This document shows positions 1 through 8,370 of a stretch of DNA of 64,000 nt, piece after piece. This DNA is from JANQIO01 sp043513815 (GTDB taxonomy: Bacteria; Pseudomonadota; Gammaproteobacteria; Pseudomonadales; Halieaceae). Where the stretch lies: NCBI GenBank assembly GCA_043513815.1, contig CP121313.1, positions 1,488,001 to 1,552,000 of the forward strand. Direction: 5' to 3'. The position numbers and the translations under genes are program-made. Each line of letters begins with the position of its first letter. The stretch's first letter is position 1. The notes below the pieces were generated by a model. The model was given only the letters and a program-made list of their open reading frames with translations, did no database searches and was not told the origin of the DNA.

Positions 1-1181
1 TTCCCGGAGCATCCTCGACCGTCTTCGCAAAGCACCTGCTCGACACTGATCAGCTCTATGTCGTGCATCTGATCCAGATACGCTTCGAAATAGGGCTTGT
101 GTGATGCCCCCACAATAACGAGTACCCGCGCACCCGGATGATTGCCGGCGGCCTCAATAACGTTGGCCGCCATTCTCAGGCCCCTCGCCTGCCACCACGC
201 GACATATTGCCGGGCGACTGCATTGTTGTCTGGCATGGCTGTAGCCTGACCGAAATCTTCTTCGATCGAGTAGCGCAGGAAGGGCTCGGAGTTGATAAAG
301 AGATATTCCTCAATGACCTGCTCTGGCGAATCCAGTTTACGGCGTTGGGCAGCCACCGTATCTGCAAGCGGGTGAATCGTTGCCCATGCAGCCTGAACAG
401 TCGCTGAGAAGTTCTCGGGCGCACGCGTCTGGATAACATCAGCCGAGTGATCATCCATGGCTGCCAGCTGATCGATGCCGCGGCGCTGCGCCAGTTCGAC
501 ACCGATAAGCCGATTCTCGTTGCGAGACAGGAGCGCCTTGTTGAGTCTGTTCATGAGGGCTTTGGTGACGCCGTCTGAGCGGATGCGATCGCTTTCTTCG
601 AGCAATGACCATTGCAGTACCGCGGACCAGTACTCACCAGCGCCAAGGAACAACAGTGCCAGACGGCGCCTTTCGGCAGGGGAGGGTGAGTCACCCCAGT
701 GAAGCAGCGCTTGCTCCAGTGCCGCGGCTGCCTCGGGGCGTGACATGTTCAGCGCAGCGAGGGCCTCGTCGACATTCGTGCAGTACTGTTGCGCGCTCGG
801 GTACAACGCCTCGTACCGTTGGATCAGGTCACAGGTCCGACCGCCGACGGCTTCAATCGCAATGATGTCGGGCGAGAAACCTTCTAGACGATCCAGCAGC
901 AGCGACAAATTCCGTGGATCAAAATCCTGCTCCGGCAGTCCGCCCAGATGGGCCGTTCCCAAAACCAGCACACGTGTGGGTTCGCCTCCCAGGACTTTCT
1001 GGACGCCGCTGAAATCGATCATCGGTGCAGCACCGGATTGCTCGAACAGGGGAGAGCCAGGCAGGGTCAGGGTGCGAGTCGCTACCGGCACGGATGACTC
1101 ATCTACACCTGAGCTGGAACAGGCGACAAGCATCCCCAGAACCAGCAGGCAGATGTGAAAGTTCGGCATATATCGTTTCAT
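1..1181 (-). CDS. DUF5694-like (TraB-type) lipoprotein, 3' end cut by window
   Basis: Read on the minus strand, an open frame of at least 393 codons runs off the left edge. It begins MKRYMPNFHICLLVLGMLVA followed by Cys-Ser-Ser, a lipoprotein signal peptide with the lipobox Leu-Val-Ala-Cys. Further on come VLVLGTAHLGGLPEQDFDP and, near the end, VLVIVGASHKPYFEAYL. This pattern of an N-terminal GTAHL and a C-terminal GASH(K) is typical of DUF5694/TraB-like proteins, whose function is unknown. The product is probably anchored in the outer membrane facing the periplasm. The ATG at 1181 is preferred because the lipoprotein signal follows it directly. An AGGAG lies upstream but is too far away to be convincing. 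Family assignment is from motif memory; the lipoprotein reading is direct. Confidence 0.7.
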   Translation of the reverse strand, partial: MKRYMPNFHICLLVLGMLVACSSSGVDESSVPVATRTLTLPGSPLFEQSGAAPMIDFSGVQKVLGGEPTRVLVLGTAHLGGLPEQDFDPRNLSLLLDRLEGFSPDIIAIEAVGGRTCDLIQRYEALYPSAQQYCTNVDEALAALNMSRPEAAAALEQALLHWGDSPSPAERRRLALLFLGAGEYWSAVLQWSLLEESDRIRSDGVTKALMNRLNKALLSRNENRLIGVELAQRRGIDQLAAMDDHSADVIQTRAPENFSATVQAAWATIHPLADTVAAQRRKLDSPEQVIEEYLFINSEPFLRYSIEEDFGQATAMPDNNAVARQYVAWWQARGLRMAANVIEAAGNHPGARVLVIVGASHKPYFEAYLDQMHDIELISVEQVLCEDGRGCSG

Positions 1182-1276
1182 ATTGATGCAGAAGTTTACA
1201 GTAACTCCTGGGATGTCGCCGCCGCGCGACTGGCTCAGTCAGAAAAGCCCCCGTTCGCCCTGAACTCAGGCCTGGG

Positions 1277-1996
1277 TCATTTCAGCTCAAAACTCGTCAG
1301 CAGACTCACCAATACGCGCCCATCCGGCGACGGGTGCGCTACTTTGACAAGATAGGGCGCTTCTTTCCTGACCCAATAGGTCCAGTCTGTTTGCGGCTGA
1401 TGTACCTTCCAGGTGACTACTTCTTCCCCGTTCAGTTCGAGGTGCTCCTGACCCAGAACGTCGAAGACCTGGGTTTCAGCAGCCGGATTTGCACCGCCCC
1501 GGTAGCCCTCAACGGCAATGTGCGCCTGTGAATCAAAAGGAAGCGCCGCAGCGAAGATGCCCTGAAGATTGACTTCGACAATGCCGGGGGCCATATCCGC
1601 AGACGTTACACGTGCCGGTGTTTCAGTGCCTGAGATGAGTACCTGAACGAGTTGCGTCTCTTTTAACTGGGAATGATACACACCGCTCAAACCCGGCCCA
1701 AACCGCTGGGTCAAATGCAGCGGACTCAGTGATTGCTTGTCGGCAGAGACAGTGCGCACCAGATCCACATTGCTTCCTGCCGGTTTTCTCGTCACGGTCC
1801 TCAGGATGCGGGTTTCATCGATCACGACGGAATCGCTCCAGGTCCCGGCAGACTCGAGGGTGCCGTCTGCGTCTCTGGCATAATAGTTGAACTCCGCGGA
1901 GTAAGACTGCATGTGAGACACGTCCAACGGGTGGTCCGATGCGTTTGTGAGGCAGGAAAAGCCGGCAAGAAATACGGGCAGTAATAGTCTGTTCAT
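1277..1996 (-). CDS. Exported DUF3108-like protein
   Basis: A 239-residue protein starts MNRLLLPVFLAGFSCLTNAS, a Sec signal peptide with likely cleavage after Ala-Ser. The mature part is beta-rich and ends TYWVRKEAPYLVKVAHPSPD, which resembles the C-terminal part of DUF3108-type periplasmic proteins (uncharacterised, envelope-associated). Thirteen more codons are open upstream of 1996, but the signal peptide fixes this start. It lies head-to-head with the AraC-type regulator at 2113, with about 115 bp between them, so that regulator may control it. A decayed copy of its central part lies at about 3624-3705. Function unknown; the DUF number is tentative. Confidence 0.62.
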   Translation of the reverse strand: MNRLLLPVFLAGFSCLTNASDHPLDVSHMQSYSAEFNYYARDADGTLESAGTWSDSVVIDETRILRTVTRKPAGSNVDLVRTVSADKQSLSPLHLTQRFGPGLSGVYHSQLKETQLVQVLISGTETPARVTSADMAPGIVEVNLQGIFAAALPFDSQAHIAVEGYRGGANPAAETQVFDVLGQEHLELNGEEVVTWKVHQPQTDWTYWVRKEAPYLVKVAHPSPDGRVLVSLLTSFELK

Positions 1997-2112
1997 AAGT
2001 TTCAGTCCTCGAGGTTCGCCGTAAGAGTCAGGCAAACGCTGAAACCTTCAAGCGGTACTCAGCGCCAGTGAACGGCCATGCTATCGACTGCTCATGAAGG
2101 GCGATTGTATAA

Positions 2113-2979
2113 ATGCGACAACAGACTGACCTGACTTACCAGGAACTGCCGCCACCCGCAGAACTGGCCGGGTATGTGGATGCCTGCTGGTTCTATGAAC
2201 CCGACCTCGACGAATCCCAGGTGGATATTCTCATTCCTGAAGGTGTCGTTGACCTGATCTTCAATTTCGGAGATGCCTACTTCAGGGAGCCTGTTGACCA
2301 GAAAGACGCAGGCAGCTGGATAGCCGGCGATGTCATCGCCGGCCAGCGAAGCCGTCTCTTCCGTGTCGAATGGCCAAAAAATACAAGCCTCTTCGCCCTT
2401 CGAATAAAGCCGGAGGCGGCCTACCTGTTTGTCGACCGGCCGATGCATGAAATCACCGACGCCACATTACCGATGGCGGAAACGGCTTTTCAGGCACTAT
2501 CCGGCGCAGTTCACGCCTTCTCTTTCGAGGACCGAAGCCGGATTGCAGCTCACTGTTTCGAGTATCTGGGCAAACAGGCTGGGCGGCTTGAGGCACCCGA
2601 CCCCCGGATATCAAAGATGATTCAGGCTCTAGAAACGCACGAAGGCAGTGTCGACATACAGGCCCTGTGCGACCAGCTGGGATTCAATCGCAGGACGATT
2701 GAGCGACTCTTTGCGACTCGCGTCGGTCTGTCACCCAAATTCCTCGCGCGCGCCATCCGGGTTCATCATTTCCTGTGCATGCAAAGTGAAAATACTGGCA
2801 CAAACCTGTCGCACGCAGCGGTCGACGCCCAATACTATGATCAATCGCATCTGATCCGGGAGTTCAAGCGGTTCACGGGCGAGAGCCCCGCAAAGTTTTT
2901 TGACTCACCGCCAGAGATCTATACTCCCCTGCTGACGTCCCTGATGGCGCGACGCCGTGCGAGGAAGCCCAGGCCCTGA
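2113..2979 (+). CDS. AraC-family transcriptional regulator
   Basis: A 288-residue protein. The N-terminal half (residues 1-150, with LAGYVDACWFYEPDL and ILIPEGVVDLIFNFGD) matches the DUF6597-type sensor domain found before AraC DNA-binding domains. The C-terminal part (about 165-270) is the double helix-turn-helix: LCDQLGFNRRTIERLFATRV, then DAQYYDQSHLIREFKRFTGE and SPAKF, the standard AraC signature. Start ATG 2113 follows GAAGGG at a workable distance. It is divergent from the exported protein at 1277-1996, a usual target arrangement. The ligand cannot be read from sequence. Confidence 0.88.
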   Translation: MRQQTDLTYQELPPPAELAGYVDACWFYEPDLDESQVDILIPEGVVDLIFNFGDAYFREPVDQKDAGSWIAGDVIAGQRSRLFRVEWPKNTSLFALRIKPEAAYLFVDRPMHEITDATLPMAETAFQALSGAVHAFSFEDRSRIAAHCFEYLGKQAGRLEAPDPRISKMIQALETHEGSVDIQALCDQLGFNRRTIERLFATRVGLSPKFLARAIRVHHFLCMQSENTGTNLSHAAVDAQYYDQSHLIREFKRFTGESPAKFFDSPPEIYTPLLTSLMARRRARKPRP

Positions 2980-2984
2980 TCCTC

Positions 2985-3027
2985 ATGAACAAGGGCCAGA
3001 CACCGTGGCCCCGCCGGGTTCTCGGCG
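2985..3027. repeat. Short GGGCCAGACACC-type intergenic repeat, copy 1
   Basis: AACAAGGGCCAGACACC followed by CGCCGGGTTCTCG at 2988-3026 recurs at 7463-7501 with only a few changes. It lies immediately beside the left end of the MscS-fragment duplication. Short GGGTCAGACCCC-like palindromes of this kind are widespread intergenic repeats in gammaproteobacteria; no mobilising gene is visible here. Confidence 0.6.
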
Positions 3028-3542
3028 ATCAAGGGGTCGGACTCCTTGATTCGTGCCTCCGGTGATAGCTTCGATCTCCCGGTCAGCTCCTTTCAGCCAG
3101 CATCCTGACCTCTCGTTGCGGGAAAGGAATGGCGATGCCATTGTCCCTGAGTGCTTTGAATACCTCCAGGTTGCAGCGGTGCAGGGTTTCGAAATAGCGA
3201 TCAGTCGCTACCCAGACGCGGTAGTCCATAACGATCGACGAATCACCGAAGCTGTTGATACCCACCTGGGGTGGCGGGTCGGCGGTGACGCCATCAATCC
3301 CCACCAAGCAGCCCTGGATAATGTCGATCACCTGCTCCGGTTCGCTGTCATAGGCAACGCCGACCTGGCCTTCCACAATGCGCCAGGCCTGCGAGTTGCG
3401 GTGAATTTCGCCAATGATGTGTTTGTTGGGAATGATAATCTGCTCGCCATCCTCCGCTCGCAGGATGGTGGTGGCCAGACTGATTTCTTCTACCTGGCCA
3501 GAACAATCCAGTACCGAGATGGTGTCGCCCACCTTGAACATG
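3028..3542. repeat. Long direct repeat, copy 1 (MscS 3' segment)
   Basis: About 515 bp, almost identical to 6482-6996. It starts at ATCAAGGGGTCGGACTCCTT and stops abruptly after ACCTTGAACAT, where the two sequences become unrelated. It contains only the C-terminal coding part of the MscS-type channel plus downstream sequence. The very low divergence implies a recent duplication or ongoing gene conversion. Confidence 0.85.
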
Positions 3543-3613
3543 CGAAGGAAACGTCGCGGCAAGGGTGTCCTGAAAACGTGTTTCGACAATGCGGGGACAA
3601 TAGCGGTAGCCAT
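3083..3613 (-). pseudogene. Truncated duplicate of the MscS-type channel gene
   Basis: From residue 25 onward (MFKVGDTISVLDCSGQVEEI) the frame is nearly identical to the C-terminal 152 residues of the intact channel at 6546-7364; one visible substitution is ETLHRC for EILHRC. The first 24 codons are unrelated and probably fortuitous. All transmembrane helices, including the pore helix, are missing, so it cannot form a channel; at most it could encode the soluble vestibule domain. The end is also altered (AERS instead of stopping after the MLG). No ribosome binding site that would argue for expression is obvious. Read as debris of a segmental duplication. Confidence 0.8.
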
Positions 3614-3621
3614 AAATGTGC

Positions 3622-3705
3622 AGGTAATTCAGTGCCCGAGATGAGGGCCTGGAGCGATTGCGTCTCTTTACGCGGAGGATGATAAGCACCGCCCAATCTG
3701 CTGGG
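3622..3705 (-). pseudogene. Fragment of a DUF3108-like gene
   Basis: In one minus-strand frame this stretch reads KETQSLQALISGTELPAH, matching KETQLVQVLISGTETPAR in the exported protein at 1277-1996. The DNA also aligns with 1623-1695. Only about 26 codons are recognisable and the frame continues straight into the MscS fragment. It is a second gene remnant joined to the first. Confidence 0.65.
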
Positions 3706-3764
3706 TTAGAGGCAATGATCGAAGTGCCTGACCCTTTGCTCCGAAAACCTGACGGCCGCAGTAG

Positions 3765-4109
3765 CTACTTACAGTTTGGTTTCGGCATCTGTTGGCAGTG
3801 GCCGCAGTTCGCTATGTTTCCCGTAGGCGCGCGGCATCTTGCGAAGCAGGAAGCGCTCCGCTCGTAGGCCGCCCACTGGGCGGCGCAGTCTTCCGACGGC
3901 GAGTTCTGCCGGGGATAGTCTTCGGGACGGTGCGGCGTCGAATCTCGCAGGCGCTCGGCATCCCAGCGCTGCTCATTGGATTCAACCCGGTCACCATAGT
4001 GCTTGTTGCCTTCTGAATCTACCCAGTAAGACTCCTGGCCCAAGGCAAGGGGGCTGAGTATAAGAAGCAGCAGGGGAAGCAGGCGTTGCGGACGATGTAG
4101 TGTTGGCAT
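3765..4109 (-). CDS. DUF4124-type exported small protein
   Basis: A 114-residue protein: MPTLHRPQRLLPLLLLILSP then LALGQ, a Sec signal peptide, followed by SYWVDSEGNKHYGDRV, the short beta-hairpin signature of DUF4124. The C-terminal third is cysteine-rich (about five Cys including CFARC and CGHC), suggesting periplasmic disulfides. The start at 4109 is chosen for the signal peptide; a longer frame exists. DUF4124 proteins have no assigned function. It faces the second DUF4124 gene at 4294 divergently. Confidence 0.72.
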   Translation of the reverse strand: MPTLHRPQRLLPLLLLILSPLALGQESYWVDSEGNKHYGDRVESNEQRWDAERLRDSTPHRPEDYPRQNSPSEDCAAQWAAYERSASCFARCRAPTGNIANCGHCQQMPKPNCK

Positions 4110-4293
4110 AGTTGCCACCTCAAGGATTTCGCGCATTCCTGAGCGTCACCACCAAAATAACACATCTGAAGATATAGCCCGCATTTCGAGCTCTACGCCT
4201 GACGCCGCAGTTTTCGAAACCAAACTGGAATAACGCCGCAAGATATGCTTTAAATCTTAGGCCGGGTCAGCGCAATACGCCGGAGGTGGGGTT

Positions 4294-5037
4294 GTGAATA
4301 CAATTATAAATATAAGTGTCGTTTTTTTGGCGGCAGTGGCCTTCTGCTCACCCGCAGCGGCCCAGAAGCTCTACAAGATTATTGATGACGAGGGCAATGT
4401 GACGTTCTCGCAGTTTCCTCCGCAGGAAAAGCAGGAAAACGCGACCATTGACGAGCACACGGTGTTCGGCGGCTCCCAGTCTACAGTTTCAGAGCGCGGT
4501 GACTACATGTACTGCGGTGATGTCAGGCTGGCCAGCAAGAATGCCAGCGGCACGCGTAAAAGCAGTTATGTGGAGAATCTCGAGTCGAAACGAACCGAAT
4601 GGATGCGCAGTCGTGACCGCCTGTCGAGACGTATTGACGAGACTAACCAGGCCAAGATCAAGCGCGATCAGCAGCAGGCCAAATACCAGTCGCGTTACGG
4701 TTCATCGAACTCCTATTCATCATCCCATGGCCAGGCCTATCTGGAATCCATAGAACGGGATGCCGCCGACTTGCGTGATATCAAGTGTGCCATCGCCTGG
4801 GCGGATGATGAGCTGGAGGGTTCGCGTCACGCCGCAGCGATTAACGCGGAAGAGATAGCCCGACTGGAGGCCATTCGTGAAGAACTCCAGGGGCGCATGG
4901 ATCGTTACTGTGGAGAGTTGCCCAAGTATGATCCCAGTGACAGCCGTAATAGTGAGCGTCGCAAAGGCTGGTACGACTGCAGCGTCGGGCTGCGCAAGGA
5001 AATCAAACGGGTCGATTCAGCGCTGGCCGATTTATAG
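4294..5037 (+). CDS. DUF4124 domain exported protein with helical tail
   Basis: A 247-residue protein with a GTG start preceded by CGGAGGTGGGG. A signal peptide (MNTIINISVVFLAAVAFCSP, AAAQ) is followed by KLYKIIDDEGNVTFSQFPP, the DUF4124 signature. The rest is charged and strongly helical (residues about 95-245), likely coiled coil, with pairs of Cys (YMYCGDVRLA, IKCAIAWA, YCGELP, YDCSVGL) that could form periplasmic disulfides. Function unknown. Divergent from the smaller DUF4124 gene at 3765-4109. Confidence 0.78.
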   Translation: MNTIINISVVFLAAVAFCSPAAAQKLYKIIDDEGNVTFSQFPPQEKQENATIDEHTVFGGSQSTVSERGDYMYCGDVRLASKNASGTRKSSYVENLESKRTEWMRSRDRLSRRIDETNQAKIKRDQQQAKYQSRYGSSNSYSSSHGQAYLESIERDAADLRDIKCAIAWADDELEGSRHAAAINAEEIARLEAIREELQGRMDRYCGELPKYDPSDSRNSERRKGWYDCSVGLRKEIKRVDSALADL

Positions 5038-5055
5038 ACCAGCACGTGCTGCTGC

Positions 5056-5580
5056 CTATCGGCATTGCACCGGCAACTTGTCCGCAGCGACGTTGGTACG
5101 ATTGGGGCCAGCAGCAATCATAGCGCCGGGAATTTCATCGTGACCGCACACCCAGGAGATGGCGCCCTGCTGTACGCCGGGCACAAAGATGGGCCGTAAG
5201 GTCAGTATTTTGCCCTGCAGCTGGGAGCGTATCTTGTTCCCCAACTGCAAGTGCAGCGCCCCATTTTCCACGGTGAGACTGGCCAGATAGTTGCCCTGTA
5301 TTTCGTCGGGCATAGGCAAGTCCATCGCGCTGTTATCAGGGGGAAACTCCCCGGTCGCTTGTTGATACTGGGCGACCTGCATTTTATAGGGGGTCGCCAG
5401 ATTCATCGATTCGACGATGTAGGCCTGGTCCATCCGCCCCTCCCCGGACGGTAATGCCGCGAGCGCTACCAGCGCGATGATCGCCAGCGCGATAACAATT
5501 TCCAGCAGCGAGAAACCCGCGCTGTATCGCTCGTGCCCCCACGTCGGACCACACCTACTGCTTGCGCAGATTTCTCTCAT
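5056..5580 (-). CDS. Type IV pilin-like protein
   Basis: A 174-residue protein with the prepilin signature Ala-Gly-Phe-Ser-Leu-Leu-Glu followed by IVIALAIIALVALAALPS, where PilD-type peptidase would cut between Gly and Phe and methylate the Phe; Glu5 is present. The long leader (22 residues) is basic. The C-terminal part carries WVCGHDEIPGAM ... LPVQC, a Cys pair like the disulfide loop of major/minor pilins. It is adjacent to and overlaps (26 bp) the LRR gene, whose stop lies inside this gene's first codons, so the two are probably co-transcribed and translationally coupled. No other pilus genes are in the window, so it could be an orphan minor pilin. Confidence 0.78.
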   Translation of the reverse strand: MREICASSRCGPTWGHERYSAGFSLLEIVIALAIIALVALAALPSGEGRMDQAYIVESMNLATPYKMQVAQYQQATGEFPPDNSAMDLPMPDEIQGNYLASLTVENGALHLQLGNKIRSQLQGKILTLRPIFVPGVQQGAISWVCGHDEIPGAMIAAGPNRTNVAADKLPVQCR

Positions 5581-6298
5581 ATTCCATCAGTTCGCGATGC
5601 TCGGCATCAGAGAGGGAGGTATCTCGCGTGGATGTAGTGCTTTGCCTGTTGGCTGGGCTACTCGACCGCTGCGCCGTTTGCGTGGATTTGGAGGTCTTCC
5701 CGGTACATTCGGTGCGATTGATGTTGTTTTTAACTCCGGAGAAAGCCGCTTCCAGTGTCGTGCAACGCTCCTTTGGCAGGTTTGGCAGGTAGATCTGCTG
5801 CAGCCTCGGTAACGTGCCGACCATTTCAATGTCGTCGATAGGGTTTCCTACCAACTGCAGGCGTTCGAGACTGGGGTGGTCGCGCAGCGGTGCCACAGAA
5901 TCGATGCGGTTTCTACTGAGGTCAAGATAGGTCAACCGGGTGAGTTCGTTGAGGCCCGCGAGGCTGCTGATATCACGCGACGGACAGTAGAGCATTGTCA
6001 GCTCACGGGCATCATCGATACCGCCGTAATTCATCGGGTGAATTCGCGCTTTATCCATCGCCGCGGCGCGGATGCACTCAAGCAGGCGCGGGTCCAAAAC
6101 AGACAGGCTCTCCAATGATTGCAAAACACGGTGCTCGCGCGCCTTGATGCCCGCCTGAATATTGGCGCCCAACATATCCCCGTTTCGCGAGGAGTTGCTG
6201 CCAGGCATCAGGAAGGCAACCAATAGCAGCCCTGCCAGCGCCCAAATCGCCCAGCGAGGTAACGGCAAATTGTCGAGAAAGTCTTGAAGGGCACCCAT
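5555..6298 (-). CDS. Membrane-anchored leucine-rich-repeat protein
   Basis: A 247-residue protein. Start ATG 6298 has GGAG at good spacing and gives an N-terminus followed at about 15-30 by a single membrane helix (WAIWALAGLLLVAFLM). Residues about 90-185 contain LRRs of the internalin-like type (LTRLTYLDLSRNRIDSVAPL, LERLQLVGNPIDD). The Ser/Thr/Gln-rich C-terminal tail is probably disordered. It overlaps the downstream pilin-like gene. The likely role is protein-protein interaction at the inner membrane or periplasm; the partner is unknown, but operon position suggests the pilin. Confidence 0.7.
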   Translation of the reverse strand: MGALQDFLDNLPLPRWAIWALAGLLLVAFLMPGSNSSRNGDMLGANIQAGIKAREHRVLQSLESLSVLDPRLLECIRAAAMDKARIHPMNYGGIDDARELTMLYCPSRDISSLAGLNELTRLTYLDLSRNRIDSVAPLRDHPSLERLQLVGNPIDDIEMVGTLPRLQQIYLPNLPKERCTTLEAAFSGVKNNINRTECTGKTSKSTQTAQRSSSPANRQSTTSTRDTSLSDAEHRELMEYERNLRKQ

Positions 6299-6481
6299 GG
6301 CAGTCACTCCACCTGTGCGGCCGTAATTTACTGAAGGATACGCAATTTCGGCAGATAGTTCACAAACTGGTATAAACGGCGTGACTGGGGTCACTCTCCG
6401 AACTGGCTGCTGTCCGGACTGGGAGGCTTTCACCATTGCCCCGGCACACTCGTCCAGCCGCATTTGCTGTGGCGATCAAGC

Positions 6482-6996
6482 CATCAAGGGGTCGGACTCC
6501 TTGATTCGTACCTCTGGTGATGGCTTCGATGTTCCGGGCAGCACCCTAACCCAGCATCCTCACCTCTCGTTGCGGGAAAGGGATGGCGATGCCATTGTCC
6601 CTGAGTGCTTTGAATACCTCCAGGTTGCAGCGGTGCAGGATTTCGAAATAGCGATCAGTCGCTACCCAGACGCGGTAGTCCATAACGATCGACGAATCAC
6701 CGAAGCTGTTGATACCCACCTGGGGTGGCGGGTCGGCGGTGACGCCATCAATCCCCACCAGGCAGCCCTGGATAATGTCGATCACCTGCTCCGGTTCGCT
6801 GTCATAGGCAACGCCGACCTGGCCTTCCACAATGCGCCAGGCCTGCGAGTTGCGGTGAATTTCGCCAATGATGTGTTTGTTGGGAATGATGATCTGCTCG
6901 CCATCCTCCGCCCGCAGGATGGTGGTGGCCAGACTGATTTCTTCTACCTGGCCAGAACAATCCAGTACAGAGATGGTGTCGCCCACCTTGAACATA
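6482..6996. repeat. Long direct repeat, copy 2 (within and downstream of MscS gene)
   Basis: Partner of 3028-3542. This copy covers the 3' part of the intact MscS-type gene and about 60 bp beyond its stop, so it is the source copy. The left end coincides with AAGGGGTCGGACTCCTT, an imperfect palindrome. Confidence 0.85.
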
Positions 6997-7364
6997 CGGG
7001 TGAGGATAATGACCAGACCGGCGCCGTAGTTCGAAACAGGCCCCTGTATCGCCAGGCTGGCGCCCACTGCCAGGCCGCCGATGGCTGCAATCAGCGGCGT
7101 GATGCTGATGCCGACCTGGCTGAGCGCAATAATCAGGAACATGCCGATCACCAGCATGCGCGCAACGCTGGCAATGAAATGCCGCAGGGTGATATCGACG
7201 TCGCGCTGTTCCTGAATTCTCAGTACCACCCGCGACACCCAGCCGCCAATGATATAGCCCGCGATCACCACCAACGCGGCGCCCAGCAGCTGAAACGAAT
7301 ACGTTACCGCAAAGTTGACGGCGAGTTCGTACACCTGCTGTACGAGGTCCAGTTGTTCCTCCAC
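6546..7364 (-). CDS. Small-conductance mechanosensitive channel (MscS family)
   Basis: A 272-residue protein of typical small-MscS size. Three membrane helices lie at about 15-40, 60-85 and 90-125; the third has the Gly/Ala-rich pore pattern (AAIGGLAVGASLAIQGPVSN). Then comes the beta-domain (MFKVGDTISVLDCSGQVEEI, IIIPNKHIIGEIHRN) and the C-terminal vestibule domain (VWVATDRYFEILHRCNLEVF). It releases osmolytes on hypo-osmotic shock in the inner membrane. A 3' partial copy of this gene lies at 3083-3613. Confidence 0.93.
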   Translation of the reverse strand: MEEQLDLVQQVYELAVNFAVTYSFQLLGAALVVIAGYIIGGWVSRVVLRIQEQRDVDITLRHFIASVARMLVIGMFLIIALSQVGISITPLIAAIGGLAVGASLAIQGPVSNYGAGLVIILTRMFKVGDTISVLDCSGQVEEISLATTILRAEDGEQIIIPNKHIIGEIHRNSQAWRIVEGQVGVAYDSEPEQVIDIIQGCLVGIDGVTADPPPQVGINSFGDSSIVMDYRVWVATDRYFEILHRCNLEVFKALRDNGIAIPFPQREVRMLG

Positions 7365-7439
7365 GGTAAGCTCCTTCGGTCGATTAACTGGCTACAGTTT
7401 AGGCGAATTAAGGGATCGGTCGGAAGGCCTACTGTCTTT

Positions 7440-7502
7440 TGAACAAGGGGTCAGACACCATGAACAAGGGGCCAGACACCCTGGTTTCGCCGGGTTCTCG
7501 AG
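7440..7502. repeat. GGGGTCAGACACC-type repeats, tandem pair
   Basis: GAACAAGGGGTCAGACACCA and GAACAAGGGGCCAGACACCC stand side by side, followed by CGCCGGGTTCTCG as at 2985-3027. This relates the two ends of the debris region by sequence. Intergenic, between the MscS and TIM-barrel genes. Confidence 0.6.
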
Positions 7503-7526
7503 AGGTCGCTGACAGCATCTGGCCGG

Positions 7527-8366
7527 TCAGCCTTCCAGCTCGCCCCAGATCTCTTCCACCCAGCCGCGAATAGTCAACGCTTCCTGCCAGCGGTCTGACA
7601 GCTCGTGGCCATTGGCATCGGTAATGGCATAACTGGGCGGCCCCAGTTCACAGAGAAAGCGCAGGGTGGCAGGCGCCGATTGCCGCTCCCGCCACAGCCG
7701 CATGCCCTCACGCCACCAGCCCCTGAATATGCCCACCCACTCCTGGTGCTGGGGAAAGTCGATCTGTACCTGCACCTGTTCCCGGTTGGCGATGCGTCCC
7801 TGGAAGGAGTCCGCGTGTTCGAGAATGCGCTGGATATAGCCGGCATCCCGTTCGCTCAGCGGCGCCCGAAACTCCCGGTCCACCACAAAGTGCGACAGGT
7901 CGGCACACAGCCGCAGCTCCGGCATCAGCTCCAGCAGCTGCAGGGTGTAGTAGAGGTCATTCAGCGTACTGTCGCGGTGGGTTTCAAAGAGGAGGGGGAT
8001 GCCGGCGGCCTTACCCTCCTGCTGCCACTGGCGCAGCACCGGGACGGCGTCTTCGGCATGCAGCGGCATCACCCCGCCGATCACATTCACCTGGCGGGCG
8101 TTCAGTTCCCGGGCCATGGCCAGCAGCGGCGCCAGCTCGTCGGCGGTATTGGGAAACGCATTGACCATGCATTGCAGGCCGTGTTGCTCGAACAGGGGTT
8201 TGAGTGCCAGGCAGTCATCGATTTCGCTGACGTCCGGGTCCAGGCAGGCGCCGTGATAGCCGGCCCCGGCAATCTTCGCGAAATTCTCCTCCGCCGAGGG
8301 TTCGGGCAACTGCGGATGGCGCTGCTCCATCGCCCACAGGGACTGGAACACCTCGAGGCGGTGCAC
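7527..8366 (-). CDS. Sugar phosphate isomerase/epimerase-like TIM-barrel protein
   Basis: A 279-residue AP-endonuclease-2/xylose-isomerase-like TIM barrel. Visible strand/active-site elements are GYHGACLDPD, LQCMVNAFP, VNVIGGVMPLHAED, LLFETHRDSTLND (the metal-binding Glu-x-His region), LRLCADLSHFVVD (Asp/His), and a late FLCELGPPSYAI Glu. The family isomerises sugars or inositol derivatives with a divalent metal; the substrate cannot be told. The start lies 4 bp after the stop of the desaturase gene, so the two form an operon. Confidence 0.75.
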   Translation of the reverse strand: MHRLEVFQSLWAMEQRHPQLPEPSAEENFAKIAGAGYHGACLDPDVSEIDDCLALKPLFEQHGLQCMVNAFPNTADELAPLLAMARELNARQVNVIGGVMPLHAEDAVPVLRQWQQEGKAAGIPLLFETHRDSTLNDLYYTLQLLELMPELRLCADLSHFVVDREFRAPLSERDAGYIQRILEHADSFQGRIANREQVQVQIDFPQHQEWVGIFRGWWREGMRLWRERQSAPATLRFLCELGPPSYAITDANGHELSDRWQEALTIRGWVEEIWGELEG

Positions 8367-8370
8367 CGGG

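Noticed and set aside
176..502. Minus-strand frame of 108 codons inside 1-1181
   Set aside because: Shadow of the lipoprotein frame on the same strand, which has a signal peptide and conserved motifs.
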